Below the pieces are notes generated by a model, which saw nothing but the letters and a program-made list of their open reading frames with translations, made no database searches and was not told the origin of the DNA. A program made the position numbers and the translations under genes. DNA of 64,000 nt from Flavobacterium subsaxonicum WB 4.1-42 = DSM 21790 (GTDB taxonomy: Bacteria; Bacteroidota; Bacteroidia; Flavobacteriales; Flavobacteriaceae), in assembly GCF_000422725.1 (NCBI RefSeq), contig NZ_KE383909.1, positions 289,230 through 353,229 on the forward strand, given 5' to 3'. Shown one piece after another: positions 54,469 through 62,923 of the stretch. How positions within the stretch are numbered: the first letter of the stretch is position 1; every line of letters starts with the position of its first letter.

Positions 54469-55746
54469 TTAGTGGGTAGTTTTTTGTTTTTCATCTTTCA
54501 GCAGCACCTGGTAACCGGATTTGACGACCACTTTGATCAGTTTAATTTTTTTACTGAAAAGGCTTTTGGCAGCTTCGATACCTGCACCTGCCGCCTGCGC
54601 ACTCCACGAATCGTCGAGAGTTGCCACACCTAAGGTCTGTACTGACCTGTCCGCCGATGCTTTGCCTACATCACGGCTGATCGCACCGGGAATATAAATA
54701 CCCTCCATGCCGTCCATATCATACACCGAAAGTTCCACAGGAAATAGTGAATTATTAAACCGCAGGCTGTTTATAGTTATAGAAAGCCTTTCACCTTTAA
54801 GGGAGGCAGTACCAAACAGGAAATTATCTTTAGGGACTTTAATCCCTTTAATGAAGATATCTGAGGCCAGCCTTAGTTTTACCGTGGAGCCATTTACTAC
54901 GGTTTGTGTTTCATGGATAACAGCCTGTACCGCATTTTGAAGGACATCGGCATAAACAGGTTCCTCAATAGAATAAAATCCGTTTCGTGTTGAATGGCCC
55001 GACGCTAAAGCCGGACTACTATTGGATATATTCAATGAGGATATAATTTCTTCCGATGTACCGGTGCCGACCGCGAAAACCTGTCCGCGTTGCGCTTCTG
55101 AGGCCTTTCTCAATTTTTCCTGTGCCCTCTGCGGGTGCTGGATGTCAAGGATATTCTCAAGCATCCCGTTTAGTTGCTGCATTTCGGGATCAGCTCCCTG
55201 GGGCTGGTTCATCGATTGCATCATCGCTTCTAATTTTGCAATATCCCCTTCAGCATCCTCAGAAGCGGGCTTTGTATATCGGGATGCTACATTATGTCGC
55301 TGGGATGTTGCCGGCTTGTTCATTGCTTTTTGAAGGGCTTCTAATTTCCTATACACCCTTTCTTCATTAGGGTTGCGGTACCCCGAGGTTTTCAAGCCGC
55401 CGTTACTTCTCTGGGATGTGGTATCCTGTAACGGTTTTTCCTCATCTGTCTTTGTGGCCTTCGATAAATAGTTAGGGTCTTTTTTTATCAGGTCTTCAAG
55501 TTTAGCGGAATCAAGCGCAGCCCTCTCATAATAATTCATCTTGTCTAAGGCGGTGCCTTCTTTTAGATTGGACCCCGGCAAGGTCAGGTTAAATCCTTCC
55601 TTCACCACATTTGCGTTTACGGTATCCATTTTGCCCCCTCCCAACGCCCAGAATGCCATAGTTATAAAAGGCAGTACAAGCAGGGGCAATACCAAAAGCA
55701 TCTTACGTTGCCTGAGTAGTTTTGCTGATTTAGTTTTCTCTTCCAT
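54469..55746 (-). CDS. traM: Conjugative transposon protein TraM
   Basis: A 425-residue VirB10-like membrane protein of the mating channel. It has a short cytoplasmic N-terminus (KLLRQRKMLL), one transmembrane helix (about 16-38, VLPLLVLPFITMAFWALGGG), a long disordered linker with LEDLIKKDPN, and a C-terminal domain from about 260: VIHETQTVVNGSTVKLRLAS, IKVPKDNFLFGTASLKGERL, INSLRFNNSLFPVELSVYDM and DGMEGIYIPGAI. All are TraM hallmarks. Confidence 0.93.
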   Translation of the reverse strand: MEEKTKSAKLLRQRKMLLVLPLLVLPFITMAFWALGGGKMDTVNANVVKEGFNLTLPGSNLKEGTALDKMNYYERAALDSAKLEDLIKKDPNYLSKATKTDEEKPLQDTTSQRSNGGLKTSGYRNPNEERVYRKLEALQKAMNKPATSQRHNVASRYTKPASEDAEGDIAKLEAMMQSMNQPQGADPEMQQLNGMLENILDIQHPQRAQEKLRKASEAQRGQVFAVGTGTSEEIISSLNISNSSPALASGHSTRNGFYSIEEPVYADVLQNAVQAVIHETQTVVNGSTVKLRLASDIFIKGIKVPKDNFLFGTASLKGERLSITINSLRFNNSLFPVELSVYDMDGMEGIYIPGAISRDVGKASADRSVQTLGVATLDDSWSAQAAGAGIEAAKSLFSKKIKLIKVVVKSGYQVLLKDEKQKTTH

Positions 55747-55750
55747 GATA

Positions 55751-56248
55751 TTAATGTTTAAGATTTCGGTAATAATAATTTTCGACTATAGTTAAGCTAT
55801 CAAGCAGCCCGGAATAATTATTTACTATACTGTCGTAGGCTTTAGTCCCGCTGGTTGTAGTTTTAAGGCTGTCCAGATAATGTCTGAATGTTATGATGCG
55901 ATCCATTTCCTCATCAGTGATAACAGCCTCGCTTTTATGTGCTATTGTTTTAGACAAGACAGCCTGCCGCGAAATTTTGGTTGTAGTTATTGAGCTTGTT
56001 GCTTCGACATGAATTAGCAGGCTATATACTATTAAGTATGTGCTGTAGGCCCCTGTTACAAAGCAGAAAAGCACAAGGGTTGCAGTTAGTTTCTTTTTGG
56101 ACCATTTAGAGGTTTTCCTTGCCATCCATTTTGCCCACTTTATCTGGACAAATGAATATCCTTTGGCAAACTGCCGTGCTATAGCATTAGGAACCGGCGT
56201 ATTATTTTCGCCCGGCTTATCGTTGTTTTTTTTAAATAGTGCTTTCAT
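55751..56248 (-). CDS. traL: TraL-position conjugative transfer protein
   Basis: A 165-residue protein with a polar N-terminus, one transmembrane helix (about 55-77, TATLVLFCFVTGAYSTYLIV) and a helical periplasmic tail with EEMDRIITFRHYLDSLKTT and YSGLLDSLTIVENYY. It sits exactly between traK and traM, 3 bp and 4 bp apart, where traL lies in CTnDOT-type operons. The name follows from position and topology more than from motif. Confidence 0.72.
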   Translation of the reverse strand: MKALFKKNNDKPGENNTPVPNAIARQFAKGYSFVQIKWAKWMARKTSKWSKKKLTATLVLFCFVTGAYSTYLIVYSLLIHVEATSSITTTKISRQAVLSKTIAHKSEAVITDEEMDRIITFRHYLDSLKTTTSGTKAYDSIVNNYSGLLDSLTIVENYYYRNLKH

Positions 56249-56251
56249 AAT

Positions 56252-56872
56252 CTACTTTCTGTTTTCGGTACTTAAATCGCGGTTTTCAATGGTGTTCCAA
56301 CGCTCTATCAAAAATCCATGGGGGTTGTTGTCGCTGCGTGAAACGTTTCGCAGGTTTCCCTCTGTGATCAGGCTCCTGTGGGCAATACTCGTCGTCCTTA
56401 TAATGTTTTGTGTGGCGTAGCACCTGAAGTGGTACGGGTAATCATTTAAGCTCACCTGGACACTATCCACGACAATGGTCTGGCTGACGTTTCCTGAAAT
56501 AATACCGGAATAATAATCGTTCTCTTTCAGGTCGTCGTAAACACGTTTTGCGCTGTCATCTGCCAGATACAGGGCTTTGGTGACATTGAAGCGGATGACC
56601 TTTTCATCGGGATCAAGGGTAAAGAAGAGTTTATGGAACGTCTTTACATGGTCCCTTGCCTCAACAGGTATGTTATCTTTCCTATCGGAAGCATAGGCTT
56701 CGAGGGCTTTGCCATTGGCAAGGATGTATACTTTTTCCTGCATCCCGGCCACAAGGCTAAAGCTTTTGTAAAGCGCAAAACCACTCAGTAGTATGCATGC
56801 CGCAATAATGAGCATGGTAAAACCCCGTACATGCCGGAATGCGGTATCTATATTTTTCATTTTAGTGAACAT
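56252..56872 (-). CDS. traK: Conjugative transposon protein TraK
   Basis: A 206-residue VirB8-like inner-membrane protein. It has a cytoplasmic start (NIDTAFRHVRGFTML), one transmembrane helix (about 16-38, IIAACILLSGFALYKSF), and a periplasmic domain with VEARDHVKTFHKLFFTLDPD, RFNVTKALYLADDSAKRVYD and YPYHFRCYATQNIIR. These segments, the size and the position between TraJ and TraL identify TraK. The start may be at 56872 or four codons later. Confidence 0.92.
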   Translation of the reverse strand: MFTKMKNIDTAFRHVRGFTMLIIAACILLSGFALYKSFSLVAGMQEKVYILANGKALEAYASDRKDNIPVEARDHVKTFHKLFFTLDPDEKVIRFNVTKALYLADDSAKRVYDDLKENDYYSGIISGNVSQTIVVDSVQVSLNDYPYHFRCYATQNIIRTTSIAHRSLITEGNLRNVSRSDNNPHGFLIERWNTIENRDLSTENRK

Positions 56873-56889
56873 AGTGGTTGTAATTTAGG

Positions 56890-58089
56890 TTATGAGTTGC
56901 CTTTCAATTTGTCGTGCTGGTGGCCGCCGGACTTTTCCTGCCCGCCATTTTGGTAACCATCCATAATGTCTAAGGGTGCGTGAGCCATATTTACAAGGCC
57001 ACTGCCAAAACGCTCTGCAAAAGCCCCACCACCAACATTGCCATAATGTATAGCCGAAGAGCTGCCACTATTAAAAAGGCTCGTTACTTTTTGGCTTAAT
57101 CCGCTGCCGCCGGCCTGTACAATGTAGTTGGCGACAGAGGGCACCGTAAAATAACCTGTGATACCAATGATCATAAAAGCGAGATAGGCCATATCGGTCT
57201 TGCTGAAAAAGGTATCGCCGTAATCGTTTACCTGCTCGATATCGAGCATCAGCATCTTTTCCTGTATCTTACCAATGATACTGCCGAAGATATTGGCCAC
57301 CGGCAGCCACAGGTATATATTAATATAGCGTGCCAGCCAGGCAGTGAGGGTATGCTGGAAACCGTCGAACACAGACAGCCCAAATACCAATGGCCCAAGA
57401 ATTGAAAGTACTACAAGCTGGAAGGTTCGCAGGGTGTCGATACATAGTGAGGCAGCTTCAAACAATACCCTGAGTACTTCGCTCATCCATTCTTTTACAG
57501 AATTCTGGAAGTTATAGGCTGCCTTTGCCATAGCGAATTTGATAGAAGTCCCAATGCCCGATATAAGCCCCTGATCATCGGGGTCATCGCCGTCATGGGT
57601 ATATTTATACCAGCGGTCTTCGTCACCGCTACCGTCTTCCCCAACGTACATCTGCCAGACATCCGTTGTCTTTATGGCCTCTTCTTTCTTTTGAAGCAAA
57701 ACTTCTATAGCTTTGTTAGAGCCTTCCACCATGGCTGCGGTAGCAGTTACCGTCGGCTTCATGATGCCGTTGATCATAGCCAGTACGGAGGGGAATATCA
57801 TAATGCAGAACCCAATAACAAAAGGGCGGAACAGCGGATAGAAGTCTATGGGCTCAGCACTTGCCAGGTGGCGCCAAACCCTTGATGCGATGTACCAAAG
57901 GGCAGCAAACCCTGCAATTCCCTGTCCAACACCGAGTAGGTTACTACATAAAGGCATCATCTCATCATAGAGTTGCTCAAGGACGCCGTGAAGGCTGTTC
58001 ATTTCATCTCCAAGGCTTTGAGCGTTTGCAGAATAGGGCAATACCGTCCCTGCGGCTGTAAGGGTTACAGCCTTGCTTATCTTTTTCAT
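56890..58089 (-). CDS. traJ: Conjugative transposon protein TraJ
   Basis: A 399-residue polytopic inner-membrane protein, VirB6-like by position and topology. It has a signal-like start (MKKISKAVTLTAAGTVLPYSANAQ, in part), LHGVLEQLYDEMMPLCSNLL, FAALWYIASRVWRHLASAEP with the conserved IDFYPLFRPFVIGFCIM, then further membrane segments (VVLSILGPLVFGLSVFDGFQ, YINIYLWLPVANIFGSIIG) and FMIIGITGYFTVPSVANYIV. The C-terminus is disordered and Gly/His-rich. It begins 13 bp after the nearest TraI-like gene. Confidence 0.92.
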   Translation of the reverse strand: MKKISKAVTLTAAGTVLPYSANAQSLGDEMNSLHGVLEQLYDEMMPLCSNLLGVGQGIAGFAALWYIASRVWRHLASAEPIDFYPLFRPFVIGFCIMIFPSVLAMINGIMKPTVTATAAMVEGSNKAIEVLLQKKEEAIKTTDVWQMYVGEDGSGDEDRWYKYTHDGDDPDDQGLISGIGTSIKFAMAKAAYNFQNSVKEWMSEVLRVLFEAASLCIDTLRTFQLVVLSILGPLVFGLSVFDGFQHTLTAWLARYINIYLWLPVANIFGSIIGKIQEKMLMLDIEQVNDYGDTFFSKTDMAYLAFMIIGITGYFTVPSVANYIVQAGGSGLSQKVTSLFNSGSSSAIHYGNVGGGAFAERFGSGLVNMAHAPLDIMDGYQNGGQEKSGGHQHDKLKGNS

Positions 58090-58102
58090 AGTAGGAAATG
58101 TT

Positions 58103-58738
58103 TTAGTTGTTTATCCTGTAAATGCTGCGCATTGTATTTACTTCGTTGCGCTCTTTGGCGCGCTGTACCGCAAGCACTGAAGTGTTGTTATTAAAGTCCC
58201 TTAGGAAAAGCAGCTTGTCCTGCATATCAGCATGGATTTTATCAATGGCTTCAAGGCGTTCACTGTCTGACATGCGTAGTTCCCCGGCAGTAATTACAAC
58301 AGTAAGTTCATCAAGGTTGCGAAGGCTTTGGTTAAAGAGGTTATCGTAGATACGCTCGAGATAACCTAGTTCTTCATCATTAAAATCACCGCTATCCCTG
58401 AAACGATTCAGCGCTGTCGAATATTCATGCACCAACTGTATCTGGTACTCTATGATTTCAGCGACTTTTTTATAATTCCGCACCGTGGGGCTTACTTCCA
58501 GGAGCGCATCCAGGAATGTCTTATGCAGGCTGAAATTCCCTTCCGTGAGGTCCTTTACCGTGTTATAGCCACTCGTCAGTATTTCATAACCTTTCTTCAT
58601 GTCTTTAAGGATCTGTCGGAACTGCGCCAGCTTCTCGATATTAAGTGCCAACTGCTGCAATTCCTGGGCTTGTGCATATCCCGTACTTGGGCAGGATAAA
58701 GAGATTGTCAGCAGTAGTAGTATACATAGCTTTTTCAT
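58103..58738 (-). CDS. TraI-like transfer protein, paralogue 3
   Basis: A 211-residue exported helical protein with a signal peptide (MKKLCILLLLTISLSCPSTG then YAQAQ). The mature part is coiled-coil-like: LAQFRQILKDMKKGYEILTS, GYNTVKDLTEGNFSLHKTFL, RNYKKVAEIIEYQIQLVHEY, FNDEELGYLERIYDNLF, LRMSDSERLEAIDKIHADM, SVLAVQRAKERNEVNTMRSI. The same block order recurs in the next two genes upstream. It occupies the TraI slot between TraG and TraJ; periplasmic assembly function is assumed (VirB5-like position), not shown. Confidence 0.8.
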   Translation of the reverse strand: MKKLCILLLLTISLSCPSTGYAQAQELQQLALNIEKLAQFRQILKDMKKGYEILTSGYNTVKDLTEGNFSLHKTFLDALLEVSPTVRNYKKVAEIIEYQIQLVHEYSTALNRFRDSGDFNDEELGYLERIYDNLFNQSLRNLDELTVVITAGELRMSDSERLEAIDKIHADMQDKLLFLRDFNNNTSVLAVQRAKERNEVNTMRSIYRINN

Positions 58739-58742
58739 AATT

Positions 58743-59366
58743 TCAGTCGTTTATGCCGCGCAATGCACGGGCGTTTTGTACATCCATCTTTTCTTTAATC
58801 CTCGATATGGCAAGTACTTTGGCGCTATTGCCGAAGCGCTTACAAAAAATATAGTTGTCCGTCATATTCGCATGGAGCATATCAATACGTGCCATGCGCT
58901 CATCGTCTTTCATTTCCAATTGGCCGTCGGTAACCACTGCTTCCAGATCATTGAGAATACGTTCGCAGTCTTCCAGCAGCTTGTCGTAAACCTTCCCCAC
59001 GTACGCCAGCTCATTGCCATTAAAAAAATCACCATCCTGTTGTAATAAATTCCGGGTATTGTTAGAGCTCTGCAGTATTTTAGCCTGTAGGGCAATGATT
59101 TCAGCAACCTTTATGTACTCTTTAACTGCTGGGTTAACCATCCTCAGGGAGCTGAAATAACCGGCATGCAGGTTGAGTTCACCGCGTTTAAAATCGCCGA
59201 TAACGTCCAGCCCCTTTTTAACCGTACTATAGCCATCCTGTACATAGCCTATATAAATGTGCAGGGCAGCTATCTGCTCCAACAGTACTTTAACCTGCTT
59301 GTTCTGTGCCTGCAGGCTACCTGATAATAGACCGGTCAGCAGGCAGTATAATAATAGCTTTTTCAT
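58743..59366 (-). CDS. TraI-like transfer protein, paralogue 2
   Basis: A 207-residue exported protein with signal peptide MKKLLLYCLLTGLLSGSLQAQ. The helical blocks correspond to those of its neighbour: IYIGYVQDGYSTVKKGLDVI, GDFKRGELNLHAGYFSSL, EYIKVAEIIALQAKILQSSN, FNGNELAYVGKVYDKLLEDC, LEMKDDERMARIDMLHANMT and KVLAISRIKEKMDVQNARAL. It differs by a cysteine in ERILNDLEA-type helices (EDCERIL). It is separated from the next gene by only 4 bp. Confidence 0.8.
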   Translation of the reverse strand: MKKLLLYCLLTGLLSGSLQAQNKQVKVLLEQIAALHIYIGYVQDGYSTVKKGLDVIGDFKRGELNLHAGYFSSLRMVNPAVKEYIKVAEIIALQAKILQSSNNTRNLLQQDGDFFNGNELAYVGKVYDKLLEDCERILNDLEAVVTDGQLEMKDDERMARIDMLHANMTDNYIFCKRFGNSAKVLAISRIKEKMDVQNARALRGIND

Positions 59367-59377
59367 CTTATAGCATT

Positions 59378-60082
59378 TTAAGGTATCCCGTAGTAGCGTT
59401 TAACCTGATTTATATCATTGATCGATTTAGCCCTCTGGAGGCTCAATAACATATTTTGCTTATTAAAGAGCTTCAGGTCGTCGTAATTGGCATCGATCTG
59501 GTCGGCCGCTGCATTAATTAGTTCCAGCCTTTTTGCATCGCTCATCTGCGTCGTAAACGAATCCAGGATCATGAAGATCAGGTCTATATTTTTGATGCTC
59601 TCATCCAGTATCCCTGCATATACTTTATCCATATACTGCAACTCGCCATCATTGAAATGATCATCCTGCCTTAAAAGTTCCCAGGCCCTCTGATACTCAT
59701 TCACCAGACGCACCTGTTTATCGGTAATATCCCTAATGCGCTTATAGTACGTGATGACTGTTTTCACCTTCATCAATTCATCATAATACTCTTTATAGAG
59801 TTCCTTCTGTTTTTCCGTCCACTCCGATATTTCATCCAGCTTTAGCTTTGACAACGTATTTTCCAGTTTTTTCTGGGCATTCTGCAGCCAGATCGTCTTG
59901 TTCTGCAAGCGCTGGATCCGAAGGTCGATGGCTTTGATGACTTTCTTAATGGCTTCCTTAATGATATTGACCAGCGGTATAGCAGCCGTTGTAGTTGAAC
60001 TTGCAGGGATAGCAGGCAATACAGGCGGCGCAGCCAGTAAAAAGCAGAGGAGCAAAAACGTGATTTTAGTTTTCAGTTTCAT
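59378..60082 (-). CDS. traI: TraI-like transfer protein, paralogue 1 (canonical)
   Basis: A 234-residue exported protein, the best match of the three to the conjugative-transposon TraI family. It has a signal peptide (MKLKTKITFLLLCFLLAAPP), then VNIIKEAIKKVIKAIDLRIQ, RLQNKTIWLQNAQKKLENTL, TYYKRIRDITDKQVRLVNEY, FNDGELQYMDKVYAGIL, MSDAKRLELINAAADQIDAN and SLQRAKSINDINQVKRYYGI. It starts 11 bp after the traG stop. TraI-type proteins are needed for transfer in CTnDOT-like elements but their exact role is not settled. Confidence 0.87.
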   Translation of the reverse strand: MKLKTKITFLLLCFLLAAPPVLPAIPASSTTTAAIPLVNIIKEAIKKVIKAIDLRIQRLQNKTIWLQNAQKKLENTLSKLKLDEISEWTEKQKELYKEYYDELMKVKTVITYYKRIRDITDKQVRLVNEYQRAWELLRQDDHFNDGELQYMDKVYAGILDESIKNIDLIFMILDSFTTQMSDAKRLELINAAADQIDANYDDLKLFNKQNMLLSLQRAKSINDINQVKRYYGIP

Positions 60083-60093
60083 GGTAGTGTGTT

Positions 60094-62562
60094 TTAGATT
60101 CCGTTACGTATATCATTAGCCAGTGCCGCAATGCCCTTTTTTATGTCACCGTCAAATTTTTTAGCATAGGCCTGCACCTTGACTTTTTCCGTTTCTTCCG
60201 TTGTGTAGACCAGATATTCTTCCAACGATACTTCGGTGCGGTAGACCTTTGACTGTGTGCCCCCGAGGGATATGAAAACTTCTTTGTATTTCCTGGAAGG
60301 GTCATTAGCCTTATTCATCGACAGCACAAGGGCTTTTTCCTTATCGGTAAGGCCAAGCAGTTCCTGTATTTGGTCGAATTTGTTTTGGTACTTTGACTGG
60401 TCTAAGAGTATCTTACAGTCACTGTTATTTACAATGGCCTGTTTTACCACCGGAGAGGATATGATGTCTTCAATATCCTGGGTAACCACAATAGCCTCAC
60501 CAAAGAATTTCCTAACCGTTTTAAACAGGTACTTTATATATTCTGCGAAACCTTCCTTCATGAGGGCTTTCCACGCCTCCTCGATCAGTATTGTCTTGCG
60601 GATGCCTTTCATCTTTCGCATCTTGTTAATGAAGACTTCCATGATGATGATCGTCACCACAGGAAACAGTATAGGATGGTCTTTAATATTATCCAGTTCA
60701 AAAACGATAAAGCGCTCCTGCAGCAGGTCAAGATTTTCCGTAGCGTTCAGCAGGTAGTCAAATTCACCTCCCTCATAATAGGGGCGGAGCACATACAGGA
60801 AATTGTCAATATCAAAGTCCCGTTCCTTTACATGGTCGTCTTTTAAAACCTGCACATATTCATCGCGCAGGAATTCATAAAAACTATTGAAGCCCGGGAA
60901 TAAGTCATCTTTTGCTTCGAGGTGGCTGTAATAGCCCGCTATGACATTAGATAAGGCTACATATTCACTTCGACGGAACGACTCATCGTCCTTCTTCCAC
61001 AGGGCCAGCAGTAATGTTTTAATACTTTCTTTTTTTTCGGTATCCAATGCGTCGCCCTCCCCGATAAAAAAAGGGTTAAAACGGATAGGATTTTCGGTGG
61101 TGTACGTGAAGTAGTAACCGTTTACCATATCGCATAACCCTTTATAGCTATGGCCTACATCCACAAGTACGATGTGCGTGTTCTGTTCATAATAGCTGCG
61201 TTCCATATGATTGGTGAAAAAAGACTTCCCACTGCCCGAAGGCCCCAAAATGAATTTATTCCGGTTGGTGATAATTCCCGTTGCCATGGGTTCATCACTA
61301 ATATCAACGTGTACCGGCTTTCCGGTCAGGCGGTCGCCCAAACGGATGCCGAATGGGCTTATAGAAGAACGGTAGCCGGTCTCCAAATTGAAGAAACAGG
61401 TAGCCTGCTCTGCAAACGTATCAAAGGTATCGTTCATTGGAAAATCAGCTGCATTACCGGGTATGCCTGCCCAATAGATCTGCGGGGCGCCTACGGTTTC
61501 CTGCTTGGCTACGGCATCCATTTGTGCAATAGCCGAGGAGATCATATTTTTCAGGTCTTTAAGCTCCTCTTTAGTATCGGTCCACGCCAGTACATTGAAG
61601 TGTGCCTTAACCGGTAAACGTTGTTGCCCAATCGCCTCATTCAGGAAATCGTTGGTGGCATCCCTGGAGATCGTATTCTCACGGCTATAGGCCGATAGGG
61701 ATTGCAGGCGCAGCCTTTTACTTTCCAGTTTTTGGAGTGTCTTTTGGGCATCTTCAATAAATACATACTGGTTATAAATATGGTTGCACGAAAGCAGTTG
61801 ACCCAAAGTGGAAGCGAACCCGACACTGAATTTAGTTTTGTCCGTAGAATACTTATCATAGTTGATACGGCTGCCGCAGAGTGCCGGCAGGTCTTCAGCA
61901 TCCGCCAGTGTGTATAATTGGCAATATTTGTCACCGACACGCAATCCCTCATCGAATTTGAGGTCGTTAATGATAAGGTCGTCCGCTTTGTCTGCCAGGT
62001 AAAAATACCGTTCGATCAGCCCAAGCTTGTCCTGATGGCTTTTTAGCGCTTCTTCTTTTAGCCTTGTTAATTGTACAAAACCGCTGTCTTCCAGTATCCT
62101 CTGGAACTGGCCTGCACTGTCCAGAAATTCCTGTAGGAGCTGTGGCTTCAGGGTTTCTTCCGGTACCACGGTAGTACGCAGCAGGCTGGAGAAAAGCGAT
62201 GTTGACGTTTTACGGCCTGCCGGCTTTTTAGTCAGCATAATGTAGCAACTGTGCTCTAAGAAAGGGCGTTCGTTAAAAAAACGCTCGCTGCTGCGGCTAA
62301 GAAAACTTGTATCTTCCTTTGTAAAATCAGCCGTGTAGCTGCTGTCCAGGAACCAGTCCTGTTTATGGAATATGCTGAATTTTGGGAGTATCTTAATGGC
62401 CTTTACCCACGTCTGATGGAAGGTTTCATATTCCTGGTCGGAAAGCGTAAAGATCTCCGGAAGGTCCGCACGGAAGACTATGGTTACATCTCCCTGCTTG
62501 CTGATGATACAGTCATGTTCCACATCCATTATGGGAAACATATTTTCAATTGTCTTTTCCAT
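60094..62562 (-). CDS. traG: TraG family conjugative transposon ATPase (VirB4-like)
   Basis: An 822-residue cytoplasmic ATPase driving assembly of the mating channel. The N-terminus has MFPIMDVEHDCIISKQGDVT and VFRADLPEIFTLSDQEYE; the motor domain has Walker A ILGPSGSGKSFFTNHMERSY (about 435-455), YSRHVVLVDVGHSYKG-like HIVLVDVGHSYKGLCDMVNG, Walker B KTILIEEAWKALMKEGFAEY (about 652) and FFGEAIVVTQDIEDIISSPV. Length and order are standard for this family. It is the central gene of the transfer operon and follows TraF by 27 bp. Confidence 0.95.
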   Translation of the reverse strand: MEKTIENMFPIMDVEHDCIISKQGDVTIVFRADLPEIFTLSDQEYETFHQTWVKAIKILPKFSIFHKQDWFLDSSYTADFTKEDTSFLSRSSERFFNERPFLEHSCYIMLTKKPAGRKTSTSLFSSLLRTTVVPEETLKPQLLQEFLDSAGQFQRILEDSGFVQLTRLKEEALKSHQDKLGLIERYFYLADKADDLIINDLKFDEGLRVGDKYCQLYTLADAEDLPALCGSRINYDKYSTDKTKFSVGFASTLGQLLSCNHIYNQYVFIEDAQKTLQKLESKRLRLQSLSAYSRENTISRDATNDFLNEAIGQQRLPVKAHFNVLAWTDTKEELKDLKNMISSAIAQMDAVAKQETVGAPQIYWAGIPGNAADFPMNDTFDTFAEQATCFFNLETGYRSSISPFGIRLGDRLTGKPVHVDISDEPMATGIITNRNKFILGPSGSGKSFFTNHMERSYYEQNTHIVLVDVGHSYKGLCDMVNGYYFTYTTENPIRFNPFFIGEGDALDTEKKESIKTLLLALWKKDDESFRRSEYVALSNVIAGYYSHLEAKDDLFPGFNSFYEFLRDEYVQVLKDDHVKERDFDIDNFLYVLRPYYEGGEFDYLLNATENLDLLQERFIVFELDNIKDHPILFPVVTIIIMEVFINKMRKMKGIRKTILIEEAWKALMKEGFAEYIKYLFKTVRKFFGEAIVVTQDIEDIISSPVVKQAIVNNSDCKILLDQSKYQNKFDQIQELLGLTDKEKALVLSMNKANDPSRKYKEVFISLGGTQSKVYRTEVSLEEYLVYTTEETEKVKVQAYAKKFDGDIKKGIAALANDIRNGI

Positions 62563-62589
62563 AGTATTGTCGTTACATAGTTTGATGGC

Positions 62590-62904
62590 TTATTTTTTAA
62601 GGAATATCTGCCTGCCGCGTATTTTGATAACTTTAGGTACCTGCTTTCGCGCCATTGCTTTCATCAGGCCATGCTCACCATATTTATTGCTCATCCCATA
62701 CACTTTCATTACCAGTAGTGCGCCTGCTATGAGAATTACTCCCACGCAAATTAAGGAGGGTAGGCCTATGAGGTACATTGCGGAAAACACTACCAGCAAC
62801 GCGGCGATGCCACCCCCGAGATACCATATATATTGTGCTTTCAGCCCCTTGAATTCTATAGATTTATTAATCCCTTTATTGACTTGGTAGACGCTGTTTG
62901 ACAT
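62590..62904 (-). CDS. traF: Conjugative transposon protein TraF (DUF4133)
   Basis: A 104-residue inner-membrane protein (VirB3-like). It begins VYQVNKGINKSIEFKGLKAQ, the DUF4133 signature, then has two transmembrane helices (about 27-45 and 51-68) and a basic tail with HGLMKAMARKQVPKVIKIRG. TraF immediately precedes TraG in CTnDOT-type operons, as here. The usual upstream neighbour TraE (DUF4134) is absent. Confidence 0.93.
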   Translation of the reverse strand: MSNSVYQVNKGINKSIEFKGLKAQYIWYLGGGIAALLVVFSAMYLIGLPSLICVGVILIAGALLVMKVYGMSNKYGEHGLMKAMARKQVPKVIKIRGRQIFLKK

Positions 62905-62923
62905 AATTAGTTTACTTTTAAAG

